From contig NZ_CP116413.1 in NCBI RefSeq assembly GCF_030064675.1, forward strand, positions 4,992,001 to 5,056,000: a stretch of 64,000 bases of DNA, written 5' to 3'. The notes beneath the pieces are model-generated. The model saw only the letters and a list, made by a program, of their open reading frames with translations, did not search any database and was not told where the DNA came from. The translations under genes and the position numbers were made by a program. This DNA is from Crossiella sp. CA-258035 (GTDB lineage: Bacteria > Actinomycetota > Actinomycetes > Mycobacteriales > Pseudonocardiaceae). Positions 1-9,276 of this stretch are shown one piece after another. The first letter of the stretch is position 1. Every line of letters begins with the position of its first letter.

Positions 1-2250
1 CGGCTGGTTGCCGGTGTTGGCCGCCACGTAGGTCTTCGCGCCGTTGCGGGTGAACACCGCGTGCAGCGGGTGGTTCGCGGTGACCGAGCGGTCGACCTGG
101 CCGAGCGAGCTGAGGTTGCGCAGCCACTGGAAGGTGCGCGCCTTGCTCTCGCCCTCCTCCACGGTGTAGCCGCCCGCCCGGAACTCGGCGAGTGCGGTGT
201 CCGGTGTGGACAGTGCCTGGAAGGACCAGATGATGTCCCGCCAGACCGTCGGCGGGCCGCCGTTGTTGGTCACCAGCTCGCGCAGGTTGCGGTCGATGTA
301 GGCCGGATCATGGCCCAGGTACAGGGATCCGCCGGTGATCGGCAGCATGTTGATGCCCTGGATCATCTCCGGCTCGGCGCTGAACCAGGTCGAGTACGCG
401 CCGCCGTCGCCCCACACCATGCCCACCGTGGAGTGCTGGAAGGCGCTGGGGAAGTTGGTGTCCCGGTTGTCGAACCAGTACTCCTTGATCGCCTCGCCCT
501 GGGTGGTGTACATGAACAGCCCGGCATCGCGCGCCGCGGTGTCCCCGGTGGCCAGGCCCCACTGGATCACCGCGTTGGCGAAGTTCATGCCCTCGGAACT
601 GGACTCCTGGTTGTTCCCGGCGAAGAACGCGCCGTGCCCGGCCGCCCAGTCGTGCCCGGCGTAGATGTCGAAGTCGCGCAGGAACGGGAACATGCTGTCG
701 TCGCGGTTGAACCCGTTGGCGTCCCGGATGAGCAGGTTGACCATGCCGCCGTACTGGCTCGGTGAGGCCCAGGCCGGGTCGAACTTGGCCAGGGTGGCCG
801 CGGCGGAGATGTAGTAGCCGTAGTGGAAGTGGTGGTCGTTGAGGTCGGTGTCGGAACCGAAGGAGGCCGGGAAGCCGACCAGCGAGCCCCAGTTGCGGTC
901 GTAGTAGAAGACCCGCTCGCTCTTGCCGTTCGGCGCGGTGAACCAGTCGGTCAGCCGGGTGCGGACCGCGCCGATCAGCTTGTCCCGCACCGCCAGGTTG
1001 CCGACCTGGTCGGCGATCTCGATCATCCGCGCCGCCCGGCCGAGCGCCTTGCCGGTCCAGTAGGTGTCGTTGTTGAACCCGGCGAACGGGTCACCGCCGC
1101 CCGCCTCGTTGAGGTAGCCGTTCAGCGTGGCCAGGTCGCCGCCAGTCATACCGACCTGGGGCAGTTCGGGCAGCACGCCGTGGTAGCGGATCGCGGTGGT
1201 GAACGCCGAGGCCCCGACCAGGGTCTTCAGCTGACCTCGTGGTGAGACGTAGGTCTGCGCGATCGGCGTCGACCCGCTGAGGTCCTGCCACTGGTGCGGG
1301 TACAGCGCGACCACCGCGCCGCTCTGGCCGCCCTCCATGGCCTGGGTGGTCAGCCGGTAGGTGGCCCGCACCGTGCTGGCCGCCTGGTCGTAGGCCCACT
1401 CCACCCTGGTGCCGGTGACGTGGGCGTGCGCGTGGCGGCCGTAGGAGCTCAGCAGCGCCTGCCGGTCCGCGGCGCTGCTGGCCGGGGTGGTCGGCAGCAC
1501 CGCCACCGAGAAGAATCCCTTGCCCGCCAACGAGGACGTGATCGCGTTGCCGCCCACGTTCCAGCTCGATCCGCTCGGCGCGTAGGCCACGTAGTCGTGC
1601 CCGTCCACGCTGAACCCGATGGTCGCCCCGCTGTTGGACCACACCGTCGGCGCGGCCCCGAAGCCCAGCCGCGCGTCCCCGCCGGTGACCTTGGCGTAGA
1701 CGAAGGGCAGGCCGTGCCCGATGGTGGTGCGCAGGGTGCGCGCGCCGTCGCTGAAGTAGGGGCTGACCGTCCAGTCGGTCCAGCCGTCCACCTTGACGTC
1801 CGGGGAGTTCAGGCCGGTCACGCCGAGGGTGAAGTCGGTGGAGTACGGGTAGTGGTACTCGCCGACGCCGGTGGCCGTGCCGCTGACGGTGACGTTGGTG
1901 GCGTAGTCGACGCCGAGGCCGTTCGCGCTGGTGTTGAAGGAGAACGGGTGCGCCATCAGGTTGTCGGAGTAGGCGCAGTCGTTCCGCTTGAAGATCAGCG
2001 AGGACCACCAGTCGTTGGTCGGCACCGCGCCCGCGGGGGCGTTGCCGGTGACGTACTGGCGCGGGTTGCGCGGGATCTCGCCGCAGGCGGTGGGCAGCTT
2101 GGCCCCGGCGGGCAACGTCGTGGTGTAGCTGCCCGCGCCGATGGGTTCGGCGCTGGCCTGGCCGGAGCCGACCGTGACAGCGAGCGGGACTAACACACCG
2201 AGCGTGAGGACCGCGGTGACCGCGGCCAGCCCACGACTGAGCAGGCTCAT
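1..2250 (-). CDS. Secreted GH81 endo-beta-1,3-glucanase (3' end beyond window)
   Basis: This gene encodes an extracellular glycoside hydrolase of family 81, which cleaves internal beta-1,3-glucosidic bonds of laminarin and fungal-wall glucan by inversion. At least 750 codons are open on the minus strand. The product begins with a signal peptide (hydrophobic run about residues 5-34, ending near ASAEP), followed by the family's N-terminal motif PTNDWWSSL near residue 87. The catalytic part shows DLNDHHFHYGYY near residue 468 and NNQESSSEGMN near residue 548; the two Glu spaced by four match the catalytic pair known in this family. The ATG at 2250 was chosen because GGAGGAAAG lies just upstream. 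The C-terminus, where a carbohydrate-binding module could sit, is outside the window. It is divergent from a LacI regulator and carries a palindromic operator upstream, so glucan-linked induction is likely. Confidence 0.9.
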   Translation of the reverse strand, partial: MSLLSRGLAAVTAVLTLGVLVPLAVTVGSGQASAEPIGAGSYTTTLPAGAKLPTACGEIPRNPRQYVTGNAPAGAVPTNDWWSSLIFKRNDCAYSDNLMAHPFSFNTSANGLGVDYATNVTVSGTATGVGEYHYPYSTDFTLGVTGLNSPDVKVDGWTDWTVSPYFSDGARTLRTTIGHGLPFVYAKVTGGDARLGFGAAPTVWSNSGATIGFSVDGHDYVAYAPSGSSWNVGGNAITSSLAGKGFFSVAVLPTTPASSAADRQALLSSYGRHAHAHVTGTRVEWAYDQAASTVRATYRLTTQAMEGGQSGAVVALYPHQWQDLSGSTPIAQTYVSPRGQLKTLVGASAFTTAIRYHGVLPELPQVGMTGGDLATLNGYLNEAGGGDPFAGFNNDTYWTGKALGRAARMIEIADQVGNLAVRDKLIGAVRTRLTDWFTAPNGKSERVFYYDRNWGSLVGFPASFGSDTDLNDHHFHYGYYISAAATLAKFDPAWASPSQYGGMVNLLIRDANGFNRDDSMFPFLRDFDIYAGHDWAAGHGAFFAGNNQESSSEGMNFANAVIQWGLATGDTAARDAGLFMYTTQGEAIKEYWFDNRDTNFPSAFQHSTVGMVWGDGGAYSTWFSAEPEMIQGINMLPITGGSLYLGHDPAYIDRNLRELVTNNGGPPTVWRDIIWSFQALSTPDTALAEFRAGGYTVEEGESKARTFQWLRNLSSLGQVDRSVTANHPLHAVFTRNGAKTYVAANTGNQP

Positions 2251-2296
2251 CTTTCCTCCGAGCAGGGGTGGAGGGCAGGGATTGCGGCGGCCTAGC

Positions 2297-2312
2297 TTGA
2301 AACCGGTTTCAA
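2297..2312. promoter_or_regulatory. LacI-family operator palindrome
   Basis: TTGAAACCGGTTTCAA is a perfect 16-bp palindrome with the central CG typical of LacI/GalR operators. It lies 47 bp upstream of the GH81 start codon and about 70 bp upstream of the divergent LacI gene, so it could control both. Confidence 0.8.
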
Positions 2313-2381
2313 CAGGGTTTCGGGAATGTAACATCCGTCACAGGGGCGGTCAACGTTCCGGTGGACGGGGAGGGTGGGCCG

Positions 2382-3377
2382 GTGGCGGGCAGGAAGGCGA
2401 CGATCACGGACATCGCGGCGCGGGCCGGGGTGTCCAAGGCGACCGTGTCCAGGGTGCTGACCGGCAACGCCGTGGTCGCCCCGGACAAGCGGGACGCCGT
2501 GCTGACCGCGATGGCCGAACTGAGCTACCGCCCGAACCTGATGGCCAAGGGCCTGGCCTGGGGCCGCACCTTCACCGTCGGCGTGCTCACCCCCGACCTG
2601 GCCAGCCCGCTCTACGGCCTGATCATGGCCGGGGTGGAGGCCGAGCTGCACGGCCTGGGCTACCAGGCCCTCTTCGCCAGCGGCGCCTTCCACACCGAGA
2701 CCGAGCGCCGCGCGCTGGAACACCTGGTGCAGCGCCAGGCCGACGCGCTGATCGTGCTCGGCGGCCGCCTGCCCGGCGCGGACCTGCTGGCCGTCACCGG
2801 CGACCTGCCCCTGGTCACCGTGCTGCGCGCCGGCCCCGGCAAGCTGGCCATCACCCTCGACAACCACTACGGGGCCCGCCTGGCCACCGAACACCTGATC
2901 TCGTTGGGGCACCAGGAGATCGCGCACATCACCGGCGAGTCCGGCCAGCCCGACACCGAGGAACGCCTGCACGGCTACCGGGACACCATGACCGCCGCCG
3001 GTCTCACCCCGCGCACCATCCCCGGCGGCTACCACGAGGACGACGGCCGCCGGGCCACCCATCGGTTGCTGGACAACGGGATCCGGTGCACCGCCCTGGT
3101 CGCGGCCAACGACCAGGTGGCCATGGGCGCCCGCCTGGCGCTGTCCGAACGCGGGCTGCGGGTGCCCGAGGACGTGTCCCTGGTGGGCTTCGACGACCTG
3201 CCCAGCGTGCGCTACGCGGTGCCGCCGCTGACCACGATCCGCCAGCCCGCCAGGGAGATGGGGCAGGCGGCGGCGCGCGCGGTGCTGGGCCTGCTGGACG
3301 GCGTGGAGGTCCAGCCGCCCGGCTTCACCGCCGAGCTGGTGGTGCGCGCCTCCACCGCGCCGCCGGGCGGCTACTGA
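2382..3377 (+). CDS. LacI-family transcriptional regulator
   Basis: A 331-residue sugar-responsive repressor. An N-terminal helix-turn-helix (DIAARAGVSKATVSRVL, about residues 10-26) and hinge are followed by a periplasmic-binding-protein-like effector domain; the C-terminal half has the usual SLVGFDDLP segment. The GTG at 2382 is preferred because GGGGAGGG lies about 8 bases upstream; an in-frame GTG at 2361 would add seven residues. It is transcribed away from the GH81 glucanase gene and a perfect LacI-type palindrome lies between them, so it most likely represses the glucanase until a beta-glucan oligosaccharide binds. The effector is inferred from context only. Its stop codon overlaps the 3' end of the convergent copper ATPase gene by 7 bp. 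Confidence 0.9.
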   Translation: MAGRKATITDIAARAGVSKATVSRVLTGNAVVAPDKRDAVLTAMAELSYRPNLMAKGLAWGRTFTVGVLTPDLASPLYGLIMAGVEAELHGLGYQALFASGAFHTETERRALEHLVQRQADALIVLGGRLPGADLLAVTGDLPLVTVLRAGPGKLAITLDNHYGARLATEHLISLGHQEIAHITGESGQPDTEERLHGYRDTMTAAGLTPRTIPGGYHEDDGRRATHRLLDNGIRCTALVAANDQVAMGARLALSERGLRVPEDVSLVGFDDLPSVRYAVPPLTTIRQPAREMGQAAARAVLGLLDGVEVQPPGFTAELVVRASTAPPGGY

Positions 3378-5572
3378 CCGCCGAACTTGCGCAGCCGCAT
3401 GCTGTTGGAGACCACGAACGCCGAGGACAGCGCCATCGCGGCCCCGGCGATCAGCGGGTTGAGCAGCCCGAGCGCGGCCACCGGGATCGCGGCCACGTTG
3501 TAGCCGAAGGCCCACCACAGGTTGCCGCGGATGGTGTTCAAGGTGGCGCGGGCCAGCCTGATCGCGTCCGGCACCGCGATCAGGTTGTCCCGCACCAGGA
3601 TCAGGTCAGCGGCGTGCAGGGCCACGTCCGCGCCGGTGCCCATGGCCATGGCCAGGTCGGCCGCGGCCAGCGCGGGGCCGTCGTTGACGCCGTCGCCGAC
3701 CATGGCCACCCGGCGGCCCTCGGCCTGCAGCGCGCGCACCACCTCGACCTTGCCCTGCGGCAGCACCCCGGCGTGCACCTCCTCGATGCCCACCGCCTCG
3801 GCCACCGCGCGGGCGGTGCTCTCGTTGTCGCCGGTGAGCAGGACCGGGGTCAGGCCCAGTGCACGCAGGGCGCGGACCGCGGCGGGCGCGGACTCCTTCA
3901 CCGTGTCCAGCACCGCGAGCAGCCCCCGCGCCGCGCCGTCCCAGCCGGCCACCACCACGGTGCGGCCCAGCTGTTCCCATTCCGCGCACCGCTCGCGCAA
4001 TTGCGCATCCACCGTCCAGCCGCGTTTGGTGAACAGCAGCGGGCGGCCGATGAGGATTTCCACCCCGTCGACCCGGCCGGTGGCGCCGAGGCCGGGCAGG
4101 GCGGCGAAATCGGCGACCTCGGGCAGGGCGCCGAGCTCGGCGCGGGCCGCGGTGGTGATCGCGGCGGCGATGGCGTGTTCGGAGGCGGCCTCCACCGCAC
4201 CGGCGTAGCGCAGCAGCTCGGCCCGCTCGCCCCTGGAATGCGTCTCGGCCAACGACATCCGGCCGGTGGTGACGGTGCCGGTCTTGTCCAGCAACACGGT
4301 GTCCACCGCCCTGGTCTGCTCCAGGGCCTGGGCCCCGCGCAGCAGGATGCCCAGCTGCGCGCCGCGGCCGGTGGCCACCAGCAGCGCGGTCGGCGTGGCC
4401 AGGCCCAGCGCGCACGGACACGCGATGATCAGCACGGCCAGCGCGGCCCCGAACGCCGGCTCCGCGGAGGAGCCCGCGAGCAGCCAGGCCGCCAGGGTCA
4501 GCGCGGCCAGCACCAGCACCACCGGAACGAACACCCCGGCCACCCGGTCGGCCAGCCGCTGCGCACTGGACTTGCCCGCCTGGGCCTGTTCCACCAGCGC
4601 GGTCATCCTGGCCAGCTGGGTGTCCGCGCCGACGCCGGTGGCGCGCACCACGAGCCTGCCGCTGTGCGAGATGGTGCCGCCGATGACCTGCGCGCCGGTC
4701 TCCACCTCCACCGGCACCGACTCGCCGGTGACCATGCTCAGGTCCACCACCGAGCGCCCGGACTCCACCACCCCGTCGGTGGCGATCTTCTCCCCCGGCG
4801 GCACCGCGAACAGGTCCCCGACCACCAGCTGCCCGACCGGGACCCGGACCTCTTTCCCCTTGCGCAGCAACAGGACGTCCTTGGCCGCGAGCAGGGAGAG
4901 CGAGCGCAGCGCGTCCCCGGCCATCCGGCGGGCGCGGGCCTCGAAGTAGCGACCGGCGATCAGGAAGGTGGTCACCCCGGCGGCGACCTCCAGGTAGATG
5001 CCGCCGGTGACCGTGGTGCTGAACATCGCGTAGGCCGACCAGCCGAACGCGCTGAGCACCCCCAGCGAGACCAGCGTGTCCATCGAGGCCGCGCCGTGCC
5101 TGGCGTTGCGCAGCGCGGCCCGGTGGAAGGGCAGTGCCGCCCACAGCACCACCGGGGCCGCGAGCGCGAGGCAGACCCACTGCCAGCCGGGGAACCGCAG
5201 CCAGGGCACCCAGGCCATGGCCAGTGCGAGGTCGGCGAGCGGGAAGGTGAGCAGCACCGACACGACCAGCCTGCGCCACAGCGCGCGCACCGGGTCCGGT
5301 CCGTCCGTTGCCGTCGTCTGGCGGACCTCGTGCGCGGTGTAACCGGCGGCGGCGACCGCCTGGACCAGGCGGGTGACATCGATGGTGGAAGGGAAGGACA
5401 CCGAGGCACGCTCGGTGGCGTAGTTGACCACGGCGTGCACGCCGTCGAGCTTGTTGAGCTTGCGTTCGATCCGGGCCGCGCAGGCCGCACAGGTCATGCC
5501 GGACAGGGCCAGCTCGACCGTGCTCAGTCGCTCCGGGGTCTCGGTCGCGCCGGTGGCGACACTCTGCTGCAC
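3371..5572 (-). CDS. copA: Copper-translocating P-type ATPase
   Basis: A 733-residue P1B-type ATPase that exports Cu(I) across the cytoplasmic membrane. It has an N-terminal heavy-metal-associated domain with GMTCAACAARIERK (about residues 24-37), the TGES actuator motif near 282, the transmembrane CPC metal site near 385, the phosphorylated DKTGT near 427 and GDGVNDGPAL near 627. The last helices carry YN and the MxSS...NSMRL pattern of copper pumps. The nucleotide-domain motif reads SEHA rather than the common SEHP. The GTG at 5572 is chosen because GGAG precedes it by six bases and it gives a short leader before the metal-binding domain; the frame is open up to 5722 but the extra residues look non-coding. 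No copper chaperone or CsoR gene is adjacent. Confidence 0.93.
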   Translation of the reverse strand: MQQSVATGATETPERLSTVELALSGMTCAACAARIERKLNKLDGVHAVVNYATERASVSFPSTIDVTRLVQAVAAAGYTAHEVRQTTATDGPDPVRALWRRLVVSVLLTFPLADLALAMAWVPWLRFPGWQWVCLALAAPVVLWAALPFHRAALRNARHGAASMDTLVSLGVLSAFGWSAYAMFSTTVTGGIYLEVAAGVTTFLIAGRYFEARARRMAGDALRSLSLLAAKDVLLLRKGKEVRVPVGQLVVGDLFAVPPGEKIATDGVVESGRSVVDLSMVTGESVPVEVETGAQVIGGTISHSGRLVVRATGVGADTQLARMTALVEQAQAGKSSAQRLADRVAGVFVPVVLVLAALTLAAWLLAGSSAEPAFGAALAVLIIACPCALGLATPTALLVATGRGAQLGILLRGAQALEQTRAVDTVLLDKTGTVTTGRMSLAETHSRGERAELLRYAGAVEAASEHAIAAAITTAARAELGALPEVADFAALPGLGATGRVDGVEILIGRPLLFTKRGWTVDAQLRERCAEWEQLGRTVVVAGWDGAARGLLAVLDTVKESAPAAVRALRALGLTPVLLTGDNESTARAVAEAVGIEEVHAGVLPQGKVEVVRALQAEGRRVAMVGDGVNDGPALAAADLAMAMGTGADVALHAADLILVRDNLIAVPDAIRLARATLNTIRGNLWWAFGYNVAAIPVAALGLLNPLIAGAAMALSSAFVVSNSMRLRKFGGQ

Positions 5573-5726
5573 TGCACTCTCCAGGGGACGCCGCCGTCTG
5601 CTGTGGACGCTGGCCGGCCCCGCGAGACGGTGCGCGAACGCACCGCAGCGGAGCCGACCACGCCAGTCAGGTCGGTCATCTGGTCCACCCGGTTCCCCCC
5701 TGTGACCTGAGCCACCCTGCAATGCG

Positions 5727-6356
5727 CTAGTCGCACCGCTTCCAGGAGAAGTGGTAGGTGGTGCGAATGCTGCCGTCCGTGGAGTCCATCGTCATAAAGC
5801 TGGTCGTGGTCGACGGATTCGAGGAACCCGCCTGCACGCGCAGCTCGGTGTTGACGTTCAGGTTCCTGGTCTCGCCGCAGGGGGCGTAGACCATGTTGGG
5901 CCCTTCGGAGGTGTCGGTCGCCTGCCAGCTGTCGGCGTACGGGCCGTTGAACCAATGGCTCCGCGACTCGGTGGCCGACATTCCCTGGAAGTAGTAGTTC
6001 GCCCGCTGGAGTCCGCGCGCCCCCGCTTGGAGATTCGCGTAACCCCGGTAATCCGCTTTCTGGATCGCGTAGGTGAAACCCTGTGGGTAGTGGATGCGCA
6101 GGGCGAGCTGACAGTTCTTTCGAACATCGGTCGGTTTCGCGCCCACCCCGACCTGAGCGAGATAGTCGCTGTAGGTCACGGTAAAGGCGGTCTTGTCGTG
6201 CGCGACGGCCACGGCGGACGTGCCGGGCGGGCAACCCGATCCGTTCGCCGTGATCACCTCGACTGTCACCCTGTCCGGCGGCGCTGATTCGGCCGCCGGA
6301 ACCGGAGAGGCAAGCAGGGAAAAAGCCATTCCAGCCGCGGCCAGCATGGTAATCAT
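5727..6356 (-). CDS. Secreted DUF4360 protein
   Basis: A 209-residue secreted protein of the DUF4360 family, whose function is not known. A signal peptide covers about the first 22 residues (MITMLAAAGMAFSLLASPVP). The mature part has the family features: VNGSGCP-like segment (ANGSGCPPGTSAVAV), FTVTYSDYLAQVGVGAK, an NCQLALRIHYPQGFTYAI strand region and the C-terminal TSFMTMDSTDGS...YHFSWKRC. Four cysteines suggest two disulfides. The ATG at 6356 has GGGAAGGG about six bases upstream; a TTG five codons earlier is less likely. It stands alone between copA and an oxidoreductase operon. Fungal and actinobacterial relatives are usually secreted small proteins, but no activity should be assumed. Confidence 0.85.
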   Translation of the reverse strand: MITMLAAAGMAFSLLASPVPAAESAPPDRVTVEVITANGSGCPPGTSAVAVAHDKTAFTVTYSDYLAQVGVGAKPTDVRKNCQLALRIHYPQGFTYAIQKADYRGYANLQAGARGLQRANYYFQGMSATESRSHWFNGPYADSWQATDTSEGPNMVYAPCGETRNLNVNTELRVQAGSSNPSTTTSFMTMDSTDGSIRTTYHFSWKRCD

Positions 6357-6572
6357 GGAATCCCTTCCCAATCGTCTGAATTTATCGACGACGGCGACCC
6401 ACGATATCGTAAACGGGAGTATTCAACAGCGGCCGTATGGGGCAACCGCGAAAGTAGTGCGATCGACTGAGATCACATTTGGGGATCCCATGTGCCCATG
6501 AACCCATCAGCCGCGAATGGTTTCAGGACTCATTGTATGTGACTGCATTCTCTGCTGCCAAGAAAAACTTGG

Positions 6573-7406
6573 CTACACCCGTCGCCAGGAGTCCGAGTCC
6601 AGCGCGGTGCCGGCCTGCGGGCCCATCAGCAGCAGCCCGCCGTCCACTGCGAACGAGGCCCCGGTGACGTACCCGGCGGCCGGGGTGGCCAGGAACGCGA
6701 TCACCGAGGCGACCTCCGCGGCGTGGCCGGTCCGTCCCAGCGGCACCCCTGGCCTGCGCTGCTCGGTCGGGTCGGCGTCCTCCTGGCCGGTCATCGCGGT
6801 GGAGATCTCCCCCGGGGCCACCGAGTTGACCGTGATGTGGTGCTCGGCCAGTTCCAGCGCGAAGGTCTTGGCCAGCATGCCGAGCCCGGCCTTGGCCGCG
6901 CAGTAGGGCGCCGCGCCGACCCTGGGCTGGTGCTCGTGCACGCTGGTCACCATGATCACCCGGCCGCCCCTGCCTGCCTCGACCATGTGCCGGGCGGCCC
7001 GCTGGGTGCACAGGAAAGCGCCGTCCAGGTCCACCGAGAGCACGTGCCGCCAGGTGGCGAAGTCCATCTCCAGCGCGAGTTCGGCCGAGCCGGTGCCCGC
7101 GCAGTTGACCAGCACGTCGATGCCGCCCAGCTCCTCGGCCAGCTCGTCGATGGCGTCCACGGAGGCGGGCAGGTCGCCGAGGTCCAGCCGCCGGATGACC
7201 GCCCGCGCGCCGCGTTCGGCGACCTCGCGGGCGGTGTCCCGGGCGCCCTGTTCGTCCTGGTGGTAGGTGATGCCGATGTCCAGGCCACCGCCGGCCAGCG
7301 CGACCGCGGTGGCGCGGCCGATGCCGGAGTCGGAGCCGGTGATCACGGCGGTGCGGGGTCGCCCGGCCGCGGCGGGCAGCGGGGCGACGGGATGTGGTTC
7401 CGTCAT
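6573..7406 (-). CDS. SDR-family NAD(P)-dependent oxidoreductase
   Basis: A 277-residue short-chain dehydrogenase/reductase. The cofactor motif TGSDSGIG is at residues 23-30, the structural NCAG motif follows the fourth strand, and the active site has a serine in VTSVHEH and the YCAAK Tyr-Lys pair. The C-terminal region (GYVTGASFAVDGGLLL) is typical of classical SDRs of the 3-oxoacyl-ACP reductase/glucose dehydrogenase type. The substrate cannot be read from the sequence. It is the last gene of a three-gene operon after a quinone-reductase-like gene and a flavin-dependent oxidoreductase (28 bp downstream of the latter), suggesting stepwise oxidation or reduction of one small molecule. The stop codon runs into a small hairpin (GCCAAG...CTTGGC). 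Confidence 0.88.
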   Translation of the reverse strand: MTEPHPVAPLPAAAGRPRTAVITGSDSGIGRATAVALAGGGLDIGITYHQDEQGARDTAREVAERGARAVIRRLDLGDLPASVDAIDELAEELGGIDVLVNCAGTGSAELALEMDFATWRHVLSVDLDGAFLCTQRAARHMVEAGRGGRVIMVTSVHEHQPRVGAAPYCAAKAGLGMLAKTFALELAEHHITVNSVAPGEISTAMTGQEDADPTEQRRPGVPLGRTGHAAEVASVIAFLATPAAGYVTGASFAVDGGLLLMGPQAGTALDSDSWRRV

Positions 7407-7434
7407 GCGCCCCGGCTACCCGCTCAGCTCCGGC

Positions 7435-8304
7435 TCATGCCCCCAGCTGGTTCGCGGCCTCGGCCAGCAGCTCGCGCTGCTGGAAGCGGTCGGCCGGGAA
7501 CGGCATCGCCACCACCCGCTCCGCGCCCGCCTCGGCGAAGGCGGCCAGCTGTTCGGCGGCCTGGGCCGGGGACCCGACCACCAGCGCCTTGCGGGCCTGC
7601 GCCTCGCCCATGCCGTAGTCGGCCAGCCCGCGCACCCGGTCGTCCACAACGGACTGTTCGAGCGGCCCGAGCCCGACGCTGACGCCCACGGTCACCGGGG
7701 CTTCGATGCCGAGCTCGCGCAACTGCCGGATGCCGTCGGCGACCACTGAGGGCGGCACGAACGCCGGGTACCAGCCCGCGCCCAGCCGCTGGATCCGCCG
7801 CCAGGCCACCGGTCCGGACCCGCCGATCAGCAGCGGTGGCACGGTGGCCGGCGGGGACAGCCGGACCACCTCGCCGTCGATGGCCGCGTCCCGGCCTGCC
7901 ACCAGGTCGGGCAGCACGTTCAGGACCGCGTCGGTGCGCTTGCCGCGTTCGCGGTAGGGCACGCCGACCGCGCGCCAGGCCGCGTCGCCGTGCGGGTCGC
8001 CGCCGCTGCCGATGCCCACGATCAGCCGGTCGCCGGAGAGGTGTTGCAGGGTGGCGATCTGCTTGGCCGCCCAGGCCGCCCCGCGCAGGGCGGGGATCAT
8101 GACGCCGAAGCCGAGCTTGACGGTGCTGGTGCTGGCGGCCACGGTGGCCTGGACCAGGGTGCTGTCCAGGTAGGGCAGGGCGGGGATGAGGTGGTCGCCG
8201 GTCCACACCGACTCCAGGCCCAGGCCCTCGGCGTGCCGGGCGTGCTCGGCCGCGGTGGCCGAGGGGTCGACCCCGAAGGAGGGCAGTTGCACGCCGATCT
8301 TCAC
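7435..8304 (-). CDS. LLM-class flavin-dependent oxidoreductase
   Basis: A 289-residue TIM-barrel enzyme of the luciferase-like monooxygenase superfamily, which uses FMN or F420. The N-terminus KIGVQLPSFG and the GIGSGGDP segment (residues about 90-98) are typical of F420-type members. The GTG start at 8304 overlaps the stop of the upstream quinone-reductase-like gene as GTGA, so translation is coupled. Actinomycetes commonly pair such enzymes with F420; here the cofactor is an inference. With its neighbours it forms an operon of three oxidoreductases controlled from the promoter at about 9.3 kb. Confidence 0.85.
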   Translation of the reverse strand: MKIGVQLPSFGVDPSATAAEHARHAEGLGLESVWTGDHLIPALPYLDSTLVQATVAASTSTVKLGFGVMIPALRGAAWAAKQIATLQHLSGDRLIVGIGSGGDPHGDAAWRAVGVPYRERGKRTDAVLNVLPDLVAGRDAAIDGEVVRLSPPATVPPLLIGGSGPVAWRRIQRLGAGWYPAFVPPSVVADGIRQLRELGIEAPVTVGVSVGLGPLEQSVVDDRVRGLADYGMGEAQARKALVVGSPAQAAEQLAAFAEAGAERVVAMPFPADRFQQRELLAEAANQLGA

Positions 8305-9245
8305 CGGACCTCCAGCAGGGTCTTGCCGATGGTGCCGCGGCCGGCGATGGCCGCGTGCGCGGCGGCCGCCTCGGCGAGCGGGAAGCGCTGTCCGATCACC
8401 GGCCGCAGCCGCCCGGCCGCGGCCTCGGCGAGCACCTGCCGGGTGGCCTCGCGGACCAGTTCTGGGTTGGGGCGCAAGGACACCAGCGTGACGCCGCGTT
8501 CGGCCGCGGTCTCCTCCGGGATGCCGGTCCACTCGCCGCTGGCCAGCCCGTAGCTGATCATCCGGCCGCCGGGGCCGAGCAGCTCGAAGGCGTCCCGGCC
8601 GATCTCGCCGCCCACCCCGTCGAAGACCGCGTCCACCTTGCCGATCCGCCCGGTCCAGCCGGGTTCGGTGTAGTCCACCACCTCGGCCGCGCCCAGCGAG
8701 GCGGCCAGTTCGGTCTTGCGCGCCCCGCCCGCGGCCGCGACCACGGTGGCCCCGGCCGCGGTGGCCAGCTGCACCAGCAGCGAGCCGACCCCACCGGCGG
8801 CGGCCTCCACCAGCACCCGCTCCCCCGGCTGGACCGCGACCGCGCCGAGCAGCATGGCCGCGGTGCGCCCGTCGGCCAGCAGCGCGACCGCCGCGTCCAG
8901 CGGCAGCTCCGCGGGCACCCGGTGCAGGGTGTCCGCCGCGGCGACCGCCAGCTCGGCGTACCCGCCGGTCCCGCTCAGGCTGCTGATCACCTTGGCTCCC
9001 ACCAGCTCCGGGTCGACGCCGGGGCCGGTGGCCAGCACCGTGCCGCCGACGCCGTTGCCGGGGATGACCGGCAGTTCCACCCGGAACGGGCTCTGTCCGC
9101 CCGCCCGGAACTGGGTCTCCACGAAGGTGATGTTGGCGTAGGCCACCTCGATCAGCACCTGTCCCTCACCTGGCACTGGATCAGGGGCTTCGCCGAGGGC
9201 GAGCACCTCCGGCCCGCCGAACTCCCGCAACCACACCGCACGCAT
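8301..9245 (-). CDS. Zinc-free alcohol dehydrogenase / NADPH:quinone oxidoreductase
   Basis: A 314-residue medium-chain dehydrogenase/reductase of the QOR type. It starts MRAVWLREFGGPEVLAL, has the GroES-like fold and a nucleotide-binding motif AAAGGVGSLLVQLA around residue 150. Residues of the zinc sites of true alcohol dehydrogenases are not seen, as expected for quinone reductases. The ATG at 9245 has GAGGGGAC upstream. It is the first gene of a three-gene operon with an LLM flavin enzyme (4-bp overlap) and an SDR. The promoter upstream has a 19-bp spacer with a central dyad, the arrangement used by MerR-family activators that respond to oxidants or electrophiles, which would suit a quinone reductase. 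Confidence 0.88.
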   Translation of the reverse strand: MRAVWLREFGGPEVLALGEAPDPVPGEGQVLIEVAYANITFVETQFRAGGQSPFRVELPVIPGNGVGGTVLATGPGVDPELVGAKVISSLSGTGGYAELAVAAADTLHRVPAELPLDAAVALLADGRTAAMLLGAVAVQPGERVLVEAAAGGVGSLLVQLATAAGATVVAAAGGARKTELAASLGAAEVVDYTEPGWTGRIGKVDAVFDGVGGEIGRDAFELLGPGGRMISYGLASGEWTGIPEETAAERGVTLVSLRPNPELVREATRQVLAEAAAGRLRPVIGQRFPLAEAAAAHAAIAGRGTIGKTLLEVR

Positions 9246-9276
9246 GTCTTGTCCCCTCAGTAGGTCTGCCGAGGAG

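Noticed and set aside
4170-4190. Loss of the conserved HP motif in copA
   Set aside because: The His is kept and the following Pro is Ala; as I recall, some actinobacterial copper ATPases read SEHA too, so it is not a strong sign of lost function.
5573-5722. N-terminal extension of copA to 5722
   Set aside because: The extra residues are Arg/Gly/Pro-rich with no family counterpart, and a GTG with an upstream GGAG starts a normal-length protein at 5572.
6557-6573. Terminator for the oxidoreductase operon
   Set aside because: GCCAAG-AAAAA-CTTGGC has only a 6-bp stem and no downstream T-run; it is too weak to call, though it may contribute.
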